Below, piece after piece: positions 14,610 through 32,000 of a DNA stretch of 64,000 nucleotides. Source of the DNA: Trichoplax sp. H2 (lineage: Eukaryota > Placozoa > Uniplacotomia > Trichoplacea). The translations under genes and the position numbers were made by a program. Each line of letters opens with the position of its first letter. The stretch's first letter is position 1. The notes beneath the pieces are model-generated. The model saw only the letters and a list, made by a program, of their open reading frames with translations. It did not search any database and had not been told where the DNA came from. The stretch lies in contig NOWV01000004.1 in assembly GCA_003344405.1 (NCBI GenBank), positions 310,001 to 374,000 of the forward strand, read 5' to 3'.

Positions 14610-16199
14610 TGACGTATAAATTCTTAGTCAGAGTATTTTATTCCAGCTTTAAATTTAGTAAATAGCTATACTGTATATAGAGAACGGCAATCTACAAGAA
14701 TAGATTGGACTAATGCTATCCAATTGCATTTATCTTTTCCATCATTCTGTATGTAGAGTTGCATGTAGACTTACATCCATAATGTAGCGATTAATACAAT
14801 TCTTTGATTAACTACTCTGTATTGTATATTATTGTATTGCATGGAGATGCAGGAATGTAAATGTAGGATAACGTTCTGTATATTTATTTTACGTTTACTT
14901 GTTGTCAGTTTCGCGATCGCTGACATATGTGTTAAAGGTTTAATTCAAAATGGTGAAGGGAACTTCGCAATATGAGGATTTATATGGAATAAGTTTGTTG
15001 TCATTTATGATGGTCAATCAATCAGAAAATTTGTTAATGCGCTGTATCAAATATTAAATAATGAGTACACAGTGTCCAAGACAGATTATTATTTCATTGC
15101 AAATTTTCTGTTACGTAAAGTATGAGGCTGAATTATGCTTCATTCTATTTATGAACATGGTTGAAGATTAATAGAAAATTACTTGTATTCTGTATTTCTG
15201 TAGTGAATTGTTCAGTAGCACAATATCTTTCAATTGAGCACAAGTATTCTTACGAGTACACGTTGTTGTAGTTTAAGTATACGTTATAATTACACTACTG
15301 TGCTAGGTGATGCTACTAGTTCTTATTCTTTGAACTGAAGTTAGCTGGGATTTGCTACACAAAATGTAATAAATACATACAATATACGAGAAGTCTGTGA
15401 TAGTGAATTGATAGAATGGATTTAGAATACGTTAATCGATTTATTGGCATTTTTTGTAAGACCAAGCCAAGTACAGTAGTTCCATAAAGTCAATTTCTTT
15501 ATATAAAGTAATAAAGTAAAACTGTGCAAAATTTTAATTTGATATAGCACTCCTTTTGTAGCGAATGTATCTATTCAAACTACAGTATACTGATTTATAA
15601 AAATTCTTAAATTTCAGCGTGAAGCAAAATTATGGTTATCTGTAACCAAAAATTTATTAAATGAATTACCTTGATAGAATTACGTAAACTTTTGGTGGAA
15701 TACGTGTATTTTTTTGTTATGGCATACAGGCCATTGACTTCTGTACATTATGTGACTGCAATACATAACACTCTACAAATTAAGATACAGTAATTGGAGA
15801 GATAGCGGTATTATCATGACATCACATATTTTCAGGATTCATTAACGAAGTCGTTTAAATTCATTTTTGTTAAGGAATAGTTTGATGTTATTTTTCATTT
15901 TACTAATACCTGTAGGCTTTAGCAGTGTCAACTTATTCATTCACTTACGTAATAGCTAGTTCAATCGCTCGCGCATTAAATTTGAAATAGATATGAATTA
16001 TCTACGGTTATAGCTGTTCAATGTTATACATTAAAATTATAATCGATTGTTAAAATACTTGCATTAAGGAGTATAAAATCAGGTGTACAATGTTGGCGTT
16101 TCAAGTCAGACCGTTTAGTTATTATTATATAGTCTAAAATTTACTATTTAAGCAATTAAACTTATTGAATTGTTATCATTACCACATAACACTAAAGGC
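14610..16199. other. convergent 3'-3' intergenic gap, no gene seen
   Basis: Lies between the stop codons of the WD40 gene (+) and PDHB (-). It is AT-rich with no convincing exon, RNA gene or repeat array, and it holds no dense GTACW cluster. Confidence 0.6.
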
Positions 16200-19162
<2,963 letters not shown>

Positions 19163-19319
19163 ATCCTTACTTATTGGGCTATTAGCAACTGAACCGGCTC
19201 AAATACGGTATAACAGCTTCACAATTTGACCGTTGTTCTTCGATACTTATTGAGAACCTTGACGTCAATCCGTGCTGATGGTCATCCAGCTGCCAGATTG
19301 GTTGGTTTTATTAATTGGA

Positions 19320-19612
19320 ATATATAGCACTGTATAGTACAGTATAACAACAGTCTAGACCTAACAAAAGGTACCATTTTCGGTAGACCTAGAGTAGGCC
19401 TGTACTATAGTCCACTATACAGAACAGTACAGTACGTCAGCATTTGCAGGGGTTAAGGTGTACAGTACTGTACTGTACAGTGTATAGTTGTGACATTTAT
19501 ACTGTAAGATCTCAGACGGACAGAAAGACTGCAAGACATAGAGGATATAATTTTCTTTTACTTCTACTACTGTACAGTACAGTATAATGTACTGTACTTA
19601 GCAACTTAACGA
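19320..19612. repeat. GTACW satellite cluster upstream of PDHB
   Basis: Runs of GTACA/GTACT units (for example at about 19458-19484 and 19568-19600) about 160-450 bp upstream of the PDHB start codon. A few single units continue toward 19790. It is the same family as the cluster at the left end of the window. Confidence 0.8.
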
Positions 19613-20410
19613 AAGTTATCAATTTGTAACCTTCTTTGCCATCGGCTATGATAGCAATTTACGATCTTAATCGAACACATTTTGATGTCTCGCTCATTCA
19701 AAGTTATAAGTTAACAGTGCAGTTTTCAATCAGCTTCAATCCAAATTTACCCACAGTACTTTTACTCTACTGTACCGTTACCTTACTGTACTATACGGAC
19801 ATACAGACGCCGAGAAGGACGCGGCCTCACTCTCTCTGACTGCAAGCCTTGCACGTGCTCTCCCGCATAGTTGTTGCTGACAGTCATTACGGTAAAGCGA
19901 AGTAGTATAAACTAGTAAAATTGAGTAGTCCATGGGAGTAGTTAAGGACTTCGATCTACTGTAGATAAAACTAGAGGTAAAGGAAAAATGGTTCAAATCA
20001 TGGACCATTATGTCTTTTTGCAGTGGTCCATAGTTAAAGGCAGGCGAATTGAGATGGGAAATAACTGCGTAGATACAAGTAGTTACTTAGTTAGCGTGGA
20101 CTGTGGTCTACTGTACAAAAATTAATAACTTGGCACTGGTTAATATCTCTGTTTGTTGTTTCCCTTTACTACTATAATGTACAGTGTTCAGGGACACCTA
20201 CCACAAGAAAGAAAGTGCTCCGTGTCCAATTAAACTATCCACAAATGTAGTAAATACTGCACTACTTGTATACAGTATAAGCATCAATTATACAATTATA
20301 GTTTATTGCATTTCAGGATTTACGCTGAATATGATCCTATGAATAATGGTCGAACAGTTTATTATAATTTCATAATCATGAGATCTCTACCAGACAAAAC
20401 ATTTTAGAGT
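19613..20410. other. intergenic between PDHB 5' end and RPS23 3' end
   Basis: No gene seen. Scattered GTACW units occur. On the minus strand an AATAAA (plus-strand TTTATT at 20302-20307) sits about 105 nt beyond the RPS23 stop and is its likely poly(A) signal. Confidence 0.5.
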
Positions 20411-21595
<1,185 letters not shown>

Positions 21596-21704
21596 TGACT
21601 CTAACCAACTTCTGGACAGAAAAATCGAAAAGGCCGAGAGAGAAGTTGATTCTTAGCTATATACGGAACAAAATGACGAACGGACACACCACGCAAGACT
21701 GGTT

Positions 21705-21990
21705 CGTACTAGTACTGTACAGTACCGTACACTGTATATAGTACTCACTGTACAGTGTACACTGTACAGTACACTACAGATGCAGAAAGCGCATAACCGC
21801 GGCTTAAATCCAGTATGGATAACATTATCAGTATGTTCTGTACTGTACTATACTGTACAGTACTATACTGTACAGTACAGTACTGTACTGTACTGTAGCA
21901 ACATTTAACATTTATCAGTACTATTGTACTGTACTACAATAAATAAATACCAACTACAGTATACTGTACAATGTACTGTATATTGCACAC
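21705..21990. repeat. GTACW satellite cluster upstream of RPS23
   Basis: Dense GTACA/GTACT units at about 21708-21772 and 21838-21992, starting about 110 bp upstream of the RPS23 start codon. The second block runs into the loop of a perfect hairpin. Confidence 0.85.
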
Positions 21991-22023
21991 TGCACGGTAT
22001 CCTGTAGTTGGTATTTATTTATT
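21938..22023. repeat. perfect 22-bp inverted repeat (hairpin) with 42-nt loop
   Basis: The left arm is 21938-21959 and the right arm is 22002-22023. The arms are perfectly complementary and contain the core ACCAACTACAG / CTGTAGTTGGT next to an AATA-type run. The loop (21960-22001) is made of GTACW-like units. It could be a small MITE remnant, a cruciform element or a transcribed hairpin. I saw no target-site duplication. Confidence 0.85.
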
Positions 22024-22029
22024 TATTTG

Positions 22030-23306
22030 TACGGAACTGTAATAAAAGTGTAGAACATCGTATAAACCAACCCGTTGTAAATAAACCCGTTGTACTCATA
22101 TTTCAACCAAATAAAAAGTGTTCTGCACACAGATCGATGTCCCTTGACTGCCATATTGAATGAATTAATTATTAGAATCTTCCTAATTAGCTTTAGAGTA
22201 TCATTTTATAACCAAATTTCGTTTTTAATTACTGTTAACAATTTTGATTAACTTCGGTTACTAGTTTATTGTTTATAGGCAGTCATGTACTGTAAGTTAG
22301 TTAATTCATGTTGCGGGCGTTATCCAACATTGATACCAGTGCAGTCAGTATGCTGTGTAGTTACTGAATAAAATAATTATAGATTTAAGAGTGAAAGATT
22401 GACGGCACTTTCTATACTCGTACAGTAACTAGTTTTATCGTTTTATTATTCAGACTGGTTGTATCAGATAATCTAGTGCTAATAAAGTTTTACAAGTACG
22501 AGCATGTTCGAAATTCTTATAAATTTCGATTGGGGATAACTTTGAGCTTAATGAAACAGTTATGTTATAGTATCTTGTATTTTCTTAAAAAATAGAGCAT
22601 TGGATCGGTTTGTCACATTGTCAGCTTCAGTATTCGTATCATATATCTCACGTAATATACGGTACGGTACGTCAGCTAAAATTGTCATTTGTAATGGAAA
22701 TATAGGAAACTAGCTACTCGCCTATTCACAGTAACGGAGGTATCATCGGTTAATTAATTATGACTATATAATACTGTCCATTCTACTAGGCTTTCCGAGC
22801 ACAATCAACAATAGGATCTACCATCTATAAAATACACGTATGTCTTTATACAGACACAATTGTAATCTATTAAGGTAAAAGTCATGGAAGTGTGAAACAG
22901 GGATTTATAAAACTAGGTATTATAGTCATTAACATTACCAACATAACATAGTAATATGAAAGTCAAGATGAAATAGCTATTAACGCTAAAGGTATAGCTT
23001 CAAATTAGTTATTCTATTATTGACTCATTGGATCGGTCAAGTTTATTTTTCCGTATCATTTGCGATGGATACGAGTATCCAGTTAAAGGACAACATTAGA
23101 ATTAAATGCACAGGAGAAATGACACAAAAACTGTTTATTCTGTAACATTGCGTCTTGATTTCAAAATAATGTGATACAGGTAATGCTGTACCAATGTAAA
23201 TATGATACGATTGCAATCTTTGATTCTATTATCAGTGATAATAGGATTAAGGGTTGCAATTGTGTTGCAATATATGAGAAACTAAAGACTTGTCCACAAA
23301 ACCGCT
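22030..23306. other. intergenic between RPS23 5' flank and SAR1 3' end
   Basis: AT-rich and without a convincing exon or RNA gene. A few isolated GTACW units only. Confidence 0.55.
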
Positions 23307-24695
23307 TTAATCGATAAATTGAGCAAGCCAACGAAATCCTGACAAATGAGAGATATATATAAGTACTGATATAATACCGTTGCCTAAAGGTTACATAAAT
23401 TGGATCTAACCTTCGCCGTATCCTTGCCGTCTAAGCACACTACACATGAATAATTCCATTGGTCTACCCTGAATTTCATTAGCAGACAATGTGCCCTATA
23501 TTTTGTATAAACATATACATATATTTATATAAAGTTTTCAGCTGTTGGTTTAGCTATTGTCCGTATATTAAATTTTGTTATATTTTATTACAACTACTGT
23601 TACTGTGTCAATAAAGGTAAGCTAACTTCAAATCTAATTAGTTGCAGACGAGAATGTATCTCATATAGTTATATTTTATTTATTAGGTGATGGGGAAAGA
23701 TGATCATAATACGCCCTTTGATACCTTTCCAGTGGTTTGATTATGTAGTCCAAATACACTACGAATCTCATCTTCTCCAGCGGCGTTCGGATGATCAATT
23801 TTATTACCAAGAATTAAAATGGGTGTATCAGCAATTTGTTCATCCGTTAATAAACTCTAGTTTTAACAAATCAATTTTAAATTATTAAGAGCGATATCCT
23901 ATTTTAAACGGTTTAATATGATTACTCAAGCAATTATTTAGTCCAATAAATGAATAATCAAACGAATTTAATTTAATCGATCTTACGTCTAATTCCACTT
24001 TTGATTCATAAAATCGTTCTCTATCGCAAGCATCAACCATGAAAACTATTCCGTCGACTGCGGGGAAGTAGTCCTTCCAAACACGGCGAGCTACCGCAGT
24101 AATTTGAAAATATAGGAGACTTAATATCGGGTGAGGTGAACTTAGATAGTAATTGTACTTTACTGACCTTGCTGATGACCACCTAGATCAAAAGTTGTGA
24201 ATTTCATTCCTCCCATACTTAATTCTTCGGAAGCTAATCAAGAAAAATGCCATATCTTCAGCAATGAGCTCAATAGATTGTTATGTGCCTAGCTAAGTCT
24301 AAAATATCTTGTTTCTTTACAAAATCAGTCAGTTTCAGATTTTGTTGTATTTGTAATAGCTAATGCAAATACAACAAGATCTTCATGATGTATTGGAGAG
24401 TTTCGTTGTCGTACAGTCTATTGTTATAAAATAACTTACTAGGGTGAAGGGTAGGAACATGTTGAGCCATTCTGTCGTCCTTTAGCATATGCAAAAGTGT
24501 CGTTTTTCCGGCATTATCCAAACCGAGAAAAACTAGTTTTCCGCTCTTTCTCCACAATCCTGCAACACGAAAAATTCCATTACAAAAGGTACAAAATGCA
24601 AAAGTTAGACGCTTTACGGCAAAGTCGATGAAAACTAAAGGAATTTTCTTACCTAGATACGATAATACATTGGTGAACCAGTCTAAGATGAACAT
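23307..24695 (-). CDS. SAR1: small GTPase SAR1 (COPII coat initiator)
   Basis: ER GTPase that starts COPII coat assembly by inserting its N-terminal helix into the membrane and recruiting Sec23/24. Seven exons, read downward, join in phase: 24653-24695, 24440-24559, 24168-24233, 23987-24090, 23725-23856, 23411-23495 and 23307-23338, giving about 193 aa (human 198). Motifs: the amphipathic [15 protein letters not shown] start, the P-loop GLDNAGKTT, the switch I region with HVPTLHPTSEEL, switch II with [14 protein letters not shown], the guanine-specificity motif NKID, and the C-terminal [14 protein letters not shown]. It is divergent with PSMD6 (about 940 bp gap), which holds a GTACW cluster. 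Confidence 0.97.
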
Positions 24696-25164
24696 TTCTA
24701 TCGATATAGCGTATAGTATGTGTTGACCTATTGAAATTGATACGTAACAGAATTTCAGGAGACAGCATAAACATCAATAGATTTTGATTTCGCAACAAAA
24801 TTGCATGAAAAGACTTGTGGCAAGAAATTTAAATAGTATCAATGAATAATTTTTTCGTTGTCAATACCAGATCAAGGTAGACGATAATAACTTGTTGATA
24901 GTCACTTTTTGACAAGAGTGTTGGAAGTACAGTATAAAGTAATTTGATTTTTACTTTGAATGTCTTCTCAAACGAAACGTCATGGCTTCGAAAGCTTACT
25001 CTTAATACAGAGTGCAGTTGAATGTAAGAAGAAGGAAGCAAAAAGATAGTATTTAACAGGGAATGTAGAGTATGGAACTGTGCTATACTGTATGGAATCT
25101 ACTAGTGATCACACCATTGTGGTACTGTAAAAATGACCTCTGGGACTCTGCTGTAAAGTACCGT

Positions 25165-25430
25165 TCCGTACCGTACCGTACCATACCGTACTATCATGTC
25201 ACAGTGAACTCTAAAAGTCTGCGTACTGTACAGTACAGTACAGTACAGTACAGTACAGTACTGTACTCAAAAGTTTTTATACTGTACAGTACAACTTGTT
25301 ACAAGTACAGTACACTGCACTGTACTCTACTGTACTGTACTGTGCCAAGTCCAAATGTCGCTCTCTGACCCTGGTTACAGTACTGTACACTGTACAGTAC
25401 AGTGCTGTACTGTACTGTACAAGTGCTGCA
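25165..25430. repeat. GTACW satellite cluster in the SAR1/PSMD6 divergent gap
   Basis: One of the purest tracts: at about 25221-25264 the GTACA/GTACT units follow almost without interruption, and more runs follow to 25421. It sits midway between two divergent genes, so it may cover or flank a bidirectional promoter. Confidence 0.9.
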
Positions 25431-25638
25431 TCATGACGTGGAACCATAGAACGTATTGTGCGTAGATCCTATGAAGTTCAGTCTGAACACACAGTGAGTA
25501 AAGAGGACATTTGTACCTGTTGGAGATTTGATCAGCGTTGGAACAAAGAGACTAAAGGAAAGCACAAAATCAAGCAAGCGACTGAATATTAACGATTCGA
25601 CTTGGATTATAATTATTATAAACTATTTACTTTAAGCC

Positions 25639-28600
25639 ATGGAAGAAGAAGGATTATCTAATATACCAAATCTGCAAATCGCCAGATTGAAGTTTTTATG
25701 CACAATGCCGGAATATGATATGAATCAGAAGGGCCAAGCTAAAGAACAATTAATGAAGAACATAGAAGCTGCCAGTTAGTCACATACCTTAACCTAGACT
25801 TATTTACTGAACCACAATATTAAAATATATTCCTAATAAAATATAATCTTTATAATGTGAATCACAGATAATTCGTATGCGTAATATTGAAATTAAATTA
25901 CTGTAGTGGGTACTTGCTTTGTTTGTACTGCAATATACCGTACAGTACTCTAGCTGTCAATTCGAATTACTTATCTGTCTACACAGTTATACTGTAATCT
26001 TCATGAATATTAGCAGCTAAGTATTACACTAACTGTAAGAATATAAATACTGCATTTTATGTTAAAAATCTTGTTAGTAGCTTTAATCTTCAAATACAGT
26101 ATAGCAGAATGTTCTTGAACTTACTTTACAACACTAGATATGGCCCCTTTCTATCAGGAGATTTGCAGAGAAATGAAATGGGAAGTTGATGATAAGCTCC
26201 TTAACAAAATGAAACTCACTAACCAAGCAGAATTGAAGAGACTTAGTGATGCCCTTGAAGATGCGGAAAAAAATCGTGGGGAGTCTGAAGTACGCGATAT
26301 CATGCTGGAAAAAGCGGAATACTTATCTAAAATTGGTGATAAGGTGTGTAGTGAGCCTGTAAGCGTTGACGGAAACCAATTTGTTTCCAGTGTTAAATGG
26401 TATCTGAATCAGTAATTGTATCTATGTCATCTAATACTTGTATGGCGTATCTTTTAATCGTATACAGGATGGTAGCTTGATTGCGCTTAGGCAAACTTAC
26501 GATAAAACCATGGCCCTCGGTCAAAAAATGGACATCATTTTTCATTTAATTCGAATTGGTTTTTTTTACACGGATCATGATCTGATTAAACGTAATATTC
26601 AGAAAGCTGAAAGGTACTACATACTATTACTAACTAGCATTCAATACGGAGTAATTTTATTACAAGTCAGTGTATGAAAGTATATAGTAAAACTGTTAAT
26701 AAGATATATTTGATTTGCCTTTTGACTCAGTCGAATAAGGGTTGGTAATGTACGGATGTTAGTCTTGCTGTTTAGCATTAGGGGCCTTATTATCTCATGG
26801 AAGATTATTAAAATATCGTAATACAGTGGCTATCGAGTGTTAAATCAGTGGACTAGGGCTTGAAAGTTCCCAATATGGTCTAAAGCATAGCATAGTTAGT
26901 CTAGTAATACTCTATTTGATGCATACCACTTGTGATACAGTACAATTTGTCTGTTAATTAGCGTTGTATAAGAGCGTTGTATGGCTTTGTATGTCTCGTA
27001 TGATATAGATAAAGATGCTACTGTGGAGTAGCTGCGATCTATGGCAGTATAGACTATGGAGATACAGACAGTGCTATGAGAGCACTATTCGCATGCAAAG
27101 TAGAGTGATTGGGATATTAATGTTGTCCATAGCAATCATACTATTCGCAATAATAGTTATGCATGTAATATAACCAAATACGCCTATTTATTCCGGAATT
27201 TAATCTGCATTCTTATTTTCAAGTTAAAATTCGTCTATACGATATTATAATTACCATTTACGTAAATAATCACCCCAATTATTAAAAGGAGACGATTACG
27301 GTATGCGTTCTGTATTGTTGGATGCTGCAATATACAAAGATAGATTAATCAAATTCTATATCGATGCCACTGTGTAAGCATGCTTTCTTAGAAGATGCGA
27401 GCATAGTTACGTAGTACTGTACTATACCTAGTGCTAGTAAATAAATACTACTGTGCATGCTTAAAATTTTACTTAATAACAGCATCGTTTATATTTACAG
27501 TTTACTTGATGAAGGAGGCGATTGGGATCGTCGGAATCGTTTGAAAGTTTATCGGGGTCTTTACGCACTGGCAATTAGAGATTTTAAAACGACTGCCACA
27601 TCGTTTTTGGACACGATTTCAACGTTTACTTCTTATGAGTTAATGGACTACAAGCAGTTTGTAATATATACTGTCGTCGCATCAATGATTTCATTGGAAC
27701 GTGTGGACTTGAAAGATAAGGTTATAAATATATTATAATCGGACTTAGATTTCGTATCTCACTACGGTTTCGATTAGATTGAGTCTGATTCTTAACAACT
27801 ACTTCGTTATATAAGCTACAATCTTAATAAATATCTGTTAACGATATAGGTCGTAAATGGTTCCGAGATTTTAGAAGTGTTACATGAACTACCCAAGATT
27901 AAAAGTTTTCTTAATTCATTGTATTACTGCAACTATGACCAGTTTTTTGTAGCTCTTGGTGAGTCTAGCGTAATAATTAATTTATTCGCAGTTGGTAATG
28001 GTACAGGTAAATCTATCTTCTTTGTATACCATATATTTCAAGGTGACATTGAGCAGATAATGAAATTCGATAGATATACGTATCTGCATTATCGCTATTA
28101 CGTGAATGAAATGAAAATCAGAGTTTACAAGCAGTTACTACAATCATATAAGAGCCTAACACTGCAGTATATGGCTAATGCGTTTGGAGTTTCAACCGAA
28201 TATATCGATAAGTAAGATTTCGAATTGTCTATAAAAAGGCGGTTGTGAAATTATAGATATTTTGTTAACGTTTTGGCAAAATTTTTAGGGAATTATCTCG
28301 CTTAATTGCAGCTGAGCGCCTTAATTGCAAGATTAATAAAGTTATGGGTTTCGTTGAAACGAACAGGTACTGTAGTGATGAAATTTATTTTAGAATAAGT
28401 TAGTTGTTAGTACGTGAATATCAATGGTGTACGCAATTTGTAGACTTTTATTGAATCTAAGATTAAAAGTAGAACTACGTTTATTCATCTGTAAATTCTA
28501 CTTATTTTGATGTAATACAGACCTGACAGTAAGAATCGCCAATATCAGGTAATGTGAACGTCTATTTACGAAGTAGAACTGTTGATCATAACGTGAACAC

Positions 28601-28754
28601 AGCCTCACATTTTAATTAATACCGATATACCTTAAAAAAAACACGTTTATTAAAATATTTACGCATGATGAAATTTTTTTCTTAGGCTATTGTTAAACAT
28701 GGAGATGCACTATTGAATAGGATGCAGAAACTAAGTCGTATTATAAACGTTTAA
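25639..28754 (+). CDS. PSMD6: 26S proteasome non-ATPase regulatory subunit 6 (Rpn7)
   Basis: PCI-domain subunit of the proteasome lid. Nine exons join in phase: 25639-25774, 26138-26343, 26468-26613, 27501-27720, 27850-27958, 28043-28211, 28289-28366, 28521-28548 and 28686-28754, giving about 386 aa (human 389). The N-terminal helical repeats show [36 protein letters not shown] and [19 protein letters not shown]. The PCI part shows [39 protein letters not shown], and ends [10 protein letters not shown]. The longest intron (26614-27500, 887 nt) holds nothing recognisable. The start ATG follows a purine context (AAGCCATGG). The stop lies only about 270 bp from the PXK stop on the other strand. 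Confidence 0.97.
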
Positions 28755-29022
28755 TTTTGGGTATACCGTAGTTTAGCAACTAAAGTGGGTTCCGTATTGA
28801 TCCTATCAACACACCTGCAATTCATATATAAGTTAATGCAGGATTAGATTTTAAATCCAGCTGGTAAATCGTTCAAAGGCACATAAAACAGCATATTCTA
28901 ATTTGATTGTATTTATGTGCCAAGTAGGATTCCATCTGTAGATAATCACATAATCTAATGTTAACCTTTGATTTTGTTCGTTGGCTGTTAAGTACGGCAA
29001 GATATGCTGGATTTATATTTAT

Positions 29023-32000
29023 CTACAGCTTGGGTGCACTACGATCATTAGTATTTGTTGGATTCAATATGGATTTTTTAAACGAAGTAATTGAGCTAAG
29101 TAATCCAGCGTTTGATTGTATGGCGCTTTGTGCAGGAACTACATTTGCTGATGGAGACGATATCTGTTCTGAGTCTTGACTTTCAGATGTAGCTACAGAA
29201 CAAAGATCAAACAGTTTCTTATTAACAACTTTCCAAGCTTTTTGTATTATGTGTTTTAATAAAATTTTAGTTGTTAACCTCAATGATCATAAAATAGCCC
29301 TAAATGAATTTTTGGATTTGAAAGTTCACATATAGTAATTTCGAACGTATTGCGGTGCATAGTGACAAGTAACACACCTGATATATGCTATGTGACACTA
29401 TAGTATAGTACGCGAGTCTGAATTGATAATGCAGAAGATCCTTATTGCAAGTATGTGCATTGTGCATGGCGCATGATCCTGATATGAATGTAAGGATCAC
29501 GAAAAAGTTAGTTAAGTAGGACTTACGGATCAAATTTGCGTCGTCAATCGCTTCAGATGGCTTTGCTTTGACTTCTAATTTAAGATATAAAAGGTTTTTC
29601 GATCAGTTTTTGTAATATGACATTGTTATATTATTACCGTAGCAAGGCATAAGATTAGAGCATTTCATAACGTTCATTGCACCTTCTACGTATGAAGTAT
29701 TCGGTTGATCGCGCTGATTGTCGCTTGCATCAGACTGCGGTTTCTTTATGATAAAATAAAGTATATCGTATGGTTAACAATAGAGAAAGATCTTAATACA
29801 CAGTTTAAACCTTTTAACCTTCGCTTTCCCATTCTTACGCTTTTTCTTTCGTTCTTCTATTGACGGCTGTTGAGCTTGTACCTTCGAAAATCGCTTAAAT
29901 TGGCTCAACTATTAAAATGAAAGTTTCATGGCAGAGTATAACATTAATAGCATTATTCATTGCATAGCCAAATTTGTACAATATTCCAATAAAGATTTAG
30001 CACATAAGATCAGCTTATGTACTGATATAGCGTAACTAACTATTTTCTGCTCTTCTCGTAGTTTAAGTTCGCTGTGTTCATGGATGGTTCGTAAAACTTC
30101 TTTTAATTTGCTAGGTATCTATTCGTAAGATTAGAATTTTTCATAAAGTTCATTATATTGAAAATTGGTTACCTTCAGCGTTGGTTTTTCGATTCCGGCG
30201 GTTAAAATAACGTCACAGAATAGCCTATGTAATATCAAGATTTTAAAATTATAAACTATTAATCCAGACTTTTAATTTTTAACCAATTTAATTAGTTTTT
30301 ACTAAGTAACATTACGTCATCTTAAGGATATCATTAATAGACGGCAAAGCAGATTTGAGTGCGCTTGTAGAAATAAGAGACTCTAGAATAGGAGCTGTAC
30401 ACAAGGAAAATTTTAAAATTAAAGCTAAAAATCTGTAAATCTTAACTTAATTATGGAATCGATTTACCTACTGCCGGGATGCACCTAGCTGGAACTGCTT
30501 CTAGAGCTGCTGTCGTTAACTGCTCTCCGAACGCCATTTCATATAGAACGCGTCCGAAACAGTATGAGTCTTCGTTTTCCTTAGTCTAAAAATTTACCAC
30601 GTGATAAAATAATCACATATCCTAAGTTGCAAAATCTGATGAAACCTTGCCTGTATTTTCTTTATCATAACGATATAATTTCGATAGTACGATGGCAATC
30701 CTAGGGGTGTATTTTCCATATCTGATAATCTGATAAAATAACAACCAGATTTACAACAAGTACATGTACTTAAGGTATCATCTATATAACCAAAATTTAA
30801 ATTACAAACTTGCAAACATTTCCTTCAAGAAGTACATTTCCGGTATGTAGATGGCCTAAGGGACATGTCAAAATGAAAGACATTACCGTCATAAATAAGC
30901 CTCTAAATTCTCATACAACATTTGACGTCTTGATACCGTAAGGCCATCCTCGGCTCTGAAGAAATTTTAAAGCCTATTCATGTAAAAGCACATAAATTTT
31001 GAGAATTGTTGTGTCCGCTTTAATGAAGTAATGGTATTTAGTTGTAGAAGATGTCGCATTGAAAATATTAACCTCTAATATCTGACGACCAAACGTTTTA
31101 ATTTCAGGAAGAGGTAATGCGTGATATAATTTTGGATTCGCATATTTCTTTATGTAGTGTTGCTTTATCTTAGTCTTTTAAAATTTGAGGCAGATACAGA
31201 TTTTATTTAATTGGTATAGATTACATACATTACATGTACAAATACAAAATAACTCTGAAATATGTTGTATACCTTACAAATATAATCACGAAGAGATCCT
31301 TGCATGCTGAAGTTTCTGATAATAACACCTCCTAAGTCGTTACTGTCAGCTAGCAGTACGGACTGAATGTATGGATGCTAAATTGAGGTAAATGACGAAC
31401 ATTAGTTTGTTTAAGGGAGATGCTGTACTACGTTACCATGATAGAATTTACCTGCATAGTTGGTAGTAGTTTTAGGACAGATTGGCGATCTTTATTAGAT
31501 ATCTTTGATAAGTGGCCAATATCTGCCTAAGAATAGGAGCGTTACTTATTAATAATTGCATACTAGCAATAGCGCGAAAAATCTAACCCATGATCTTACC
31601 CAAGATAACATTTTCGATGCTTTAATATCCTGTTTTGACTTTACTAAGAAATAATTCTTACGCAGTCTCCAGCCTAACATTAAATGCAGTGTATTAAGCT
31701 GCTGTATTTCATGATTTAAACTACAAGAGCGGAAAACATACCAATGCTCCTCAGCGATTCAACAATGTCCCAAGTTTGATCCGATCGGAAGAACATAGAA
31801 ACGTTCCGTAACGCAATGTCTGTAAGATCAAAGATACTTAGTACTACTGGGATCAATATAAATTAAATGTCATTCATCGGCATAACATTTGATTACGATT
31901 ACTGTAGTTACCATAAACTCAGGAGTTAAGCATCTAATTATACTGTTTATTAGTGTCGACTTGCCTATAATTTAATATGCTGTAGGCCTGTAGCTACTGC

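Noticed and set aside
21938-22023. microRNA precursor
   Set aside because: A perfect stem with an AT-simple outer arm and a satellite loop is not typical, and no expression evidence is available; kept as an inverted repeat only.
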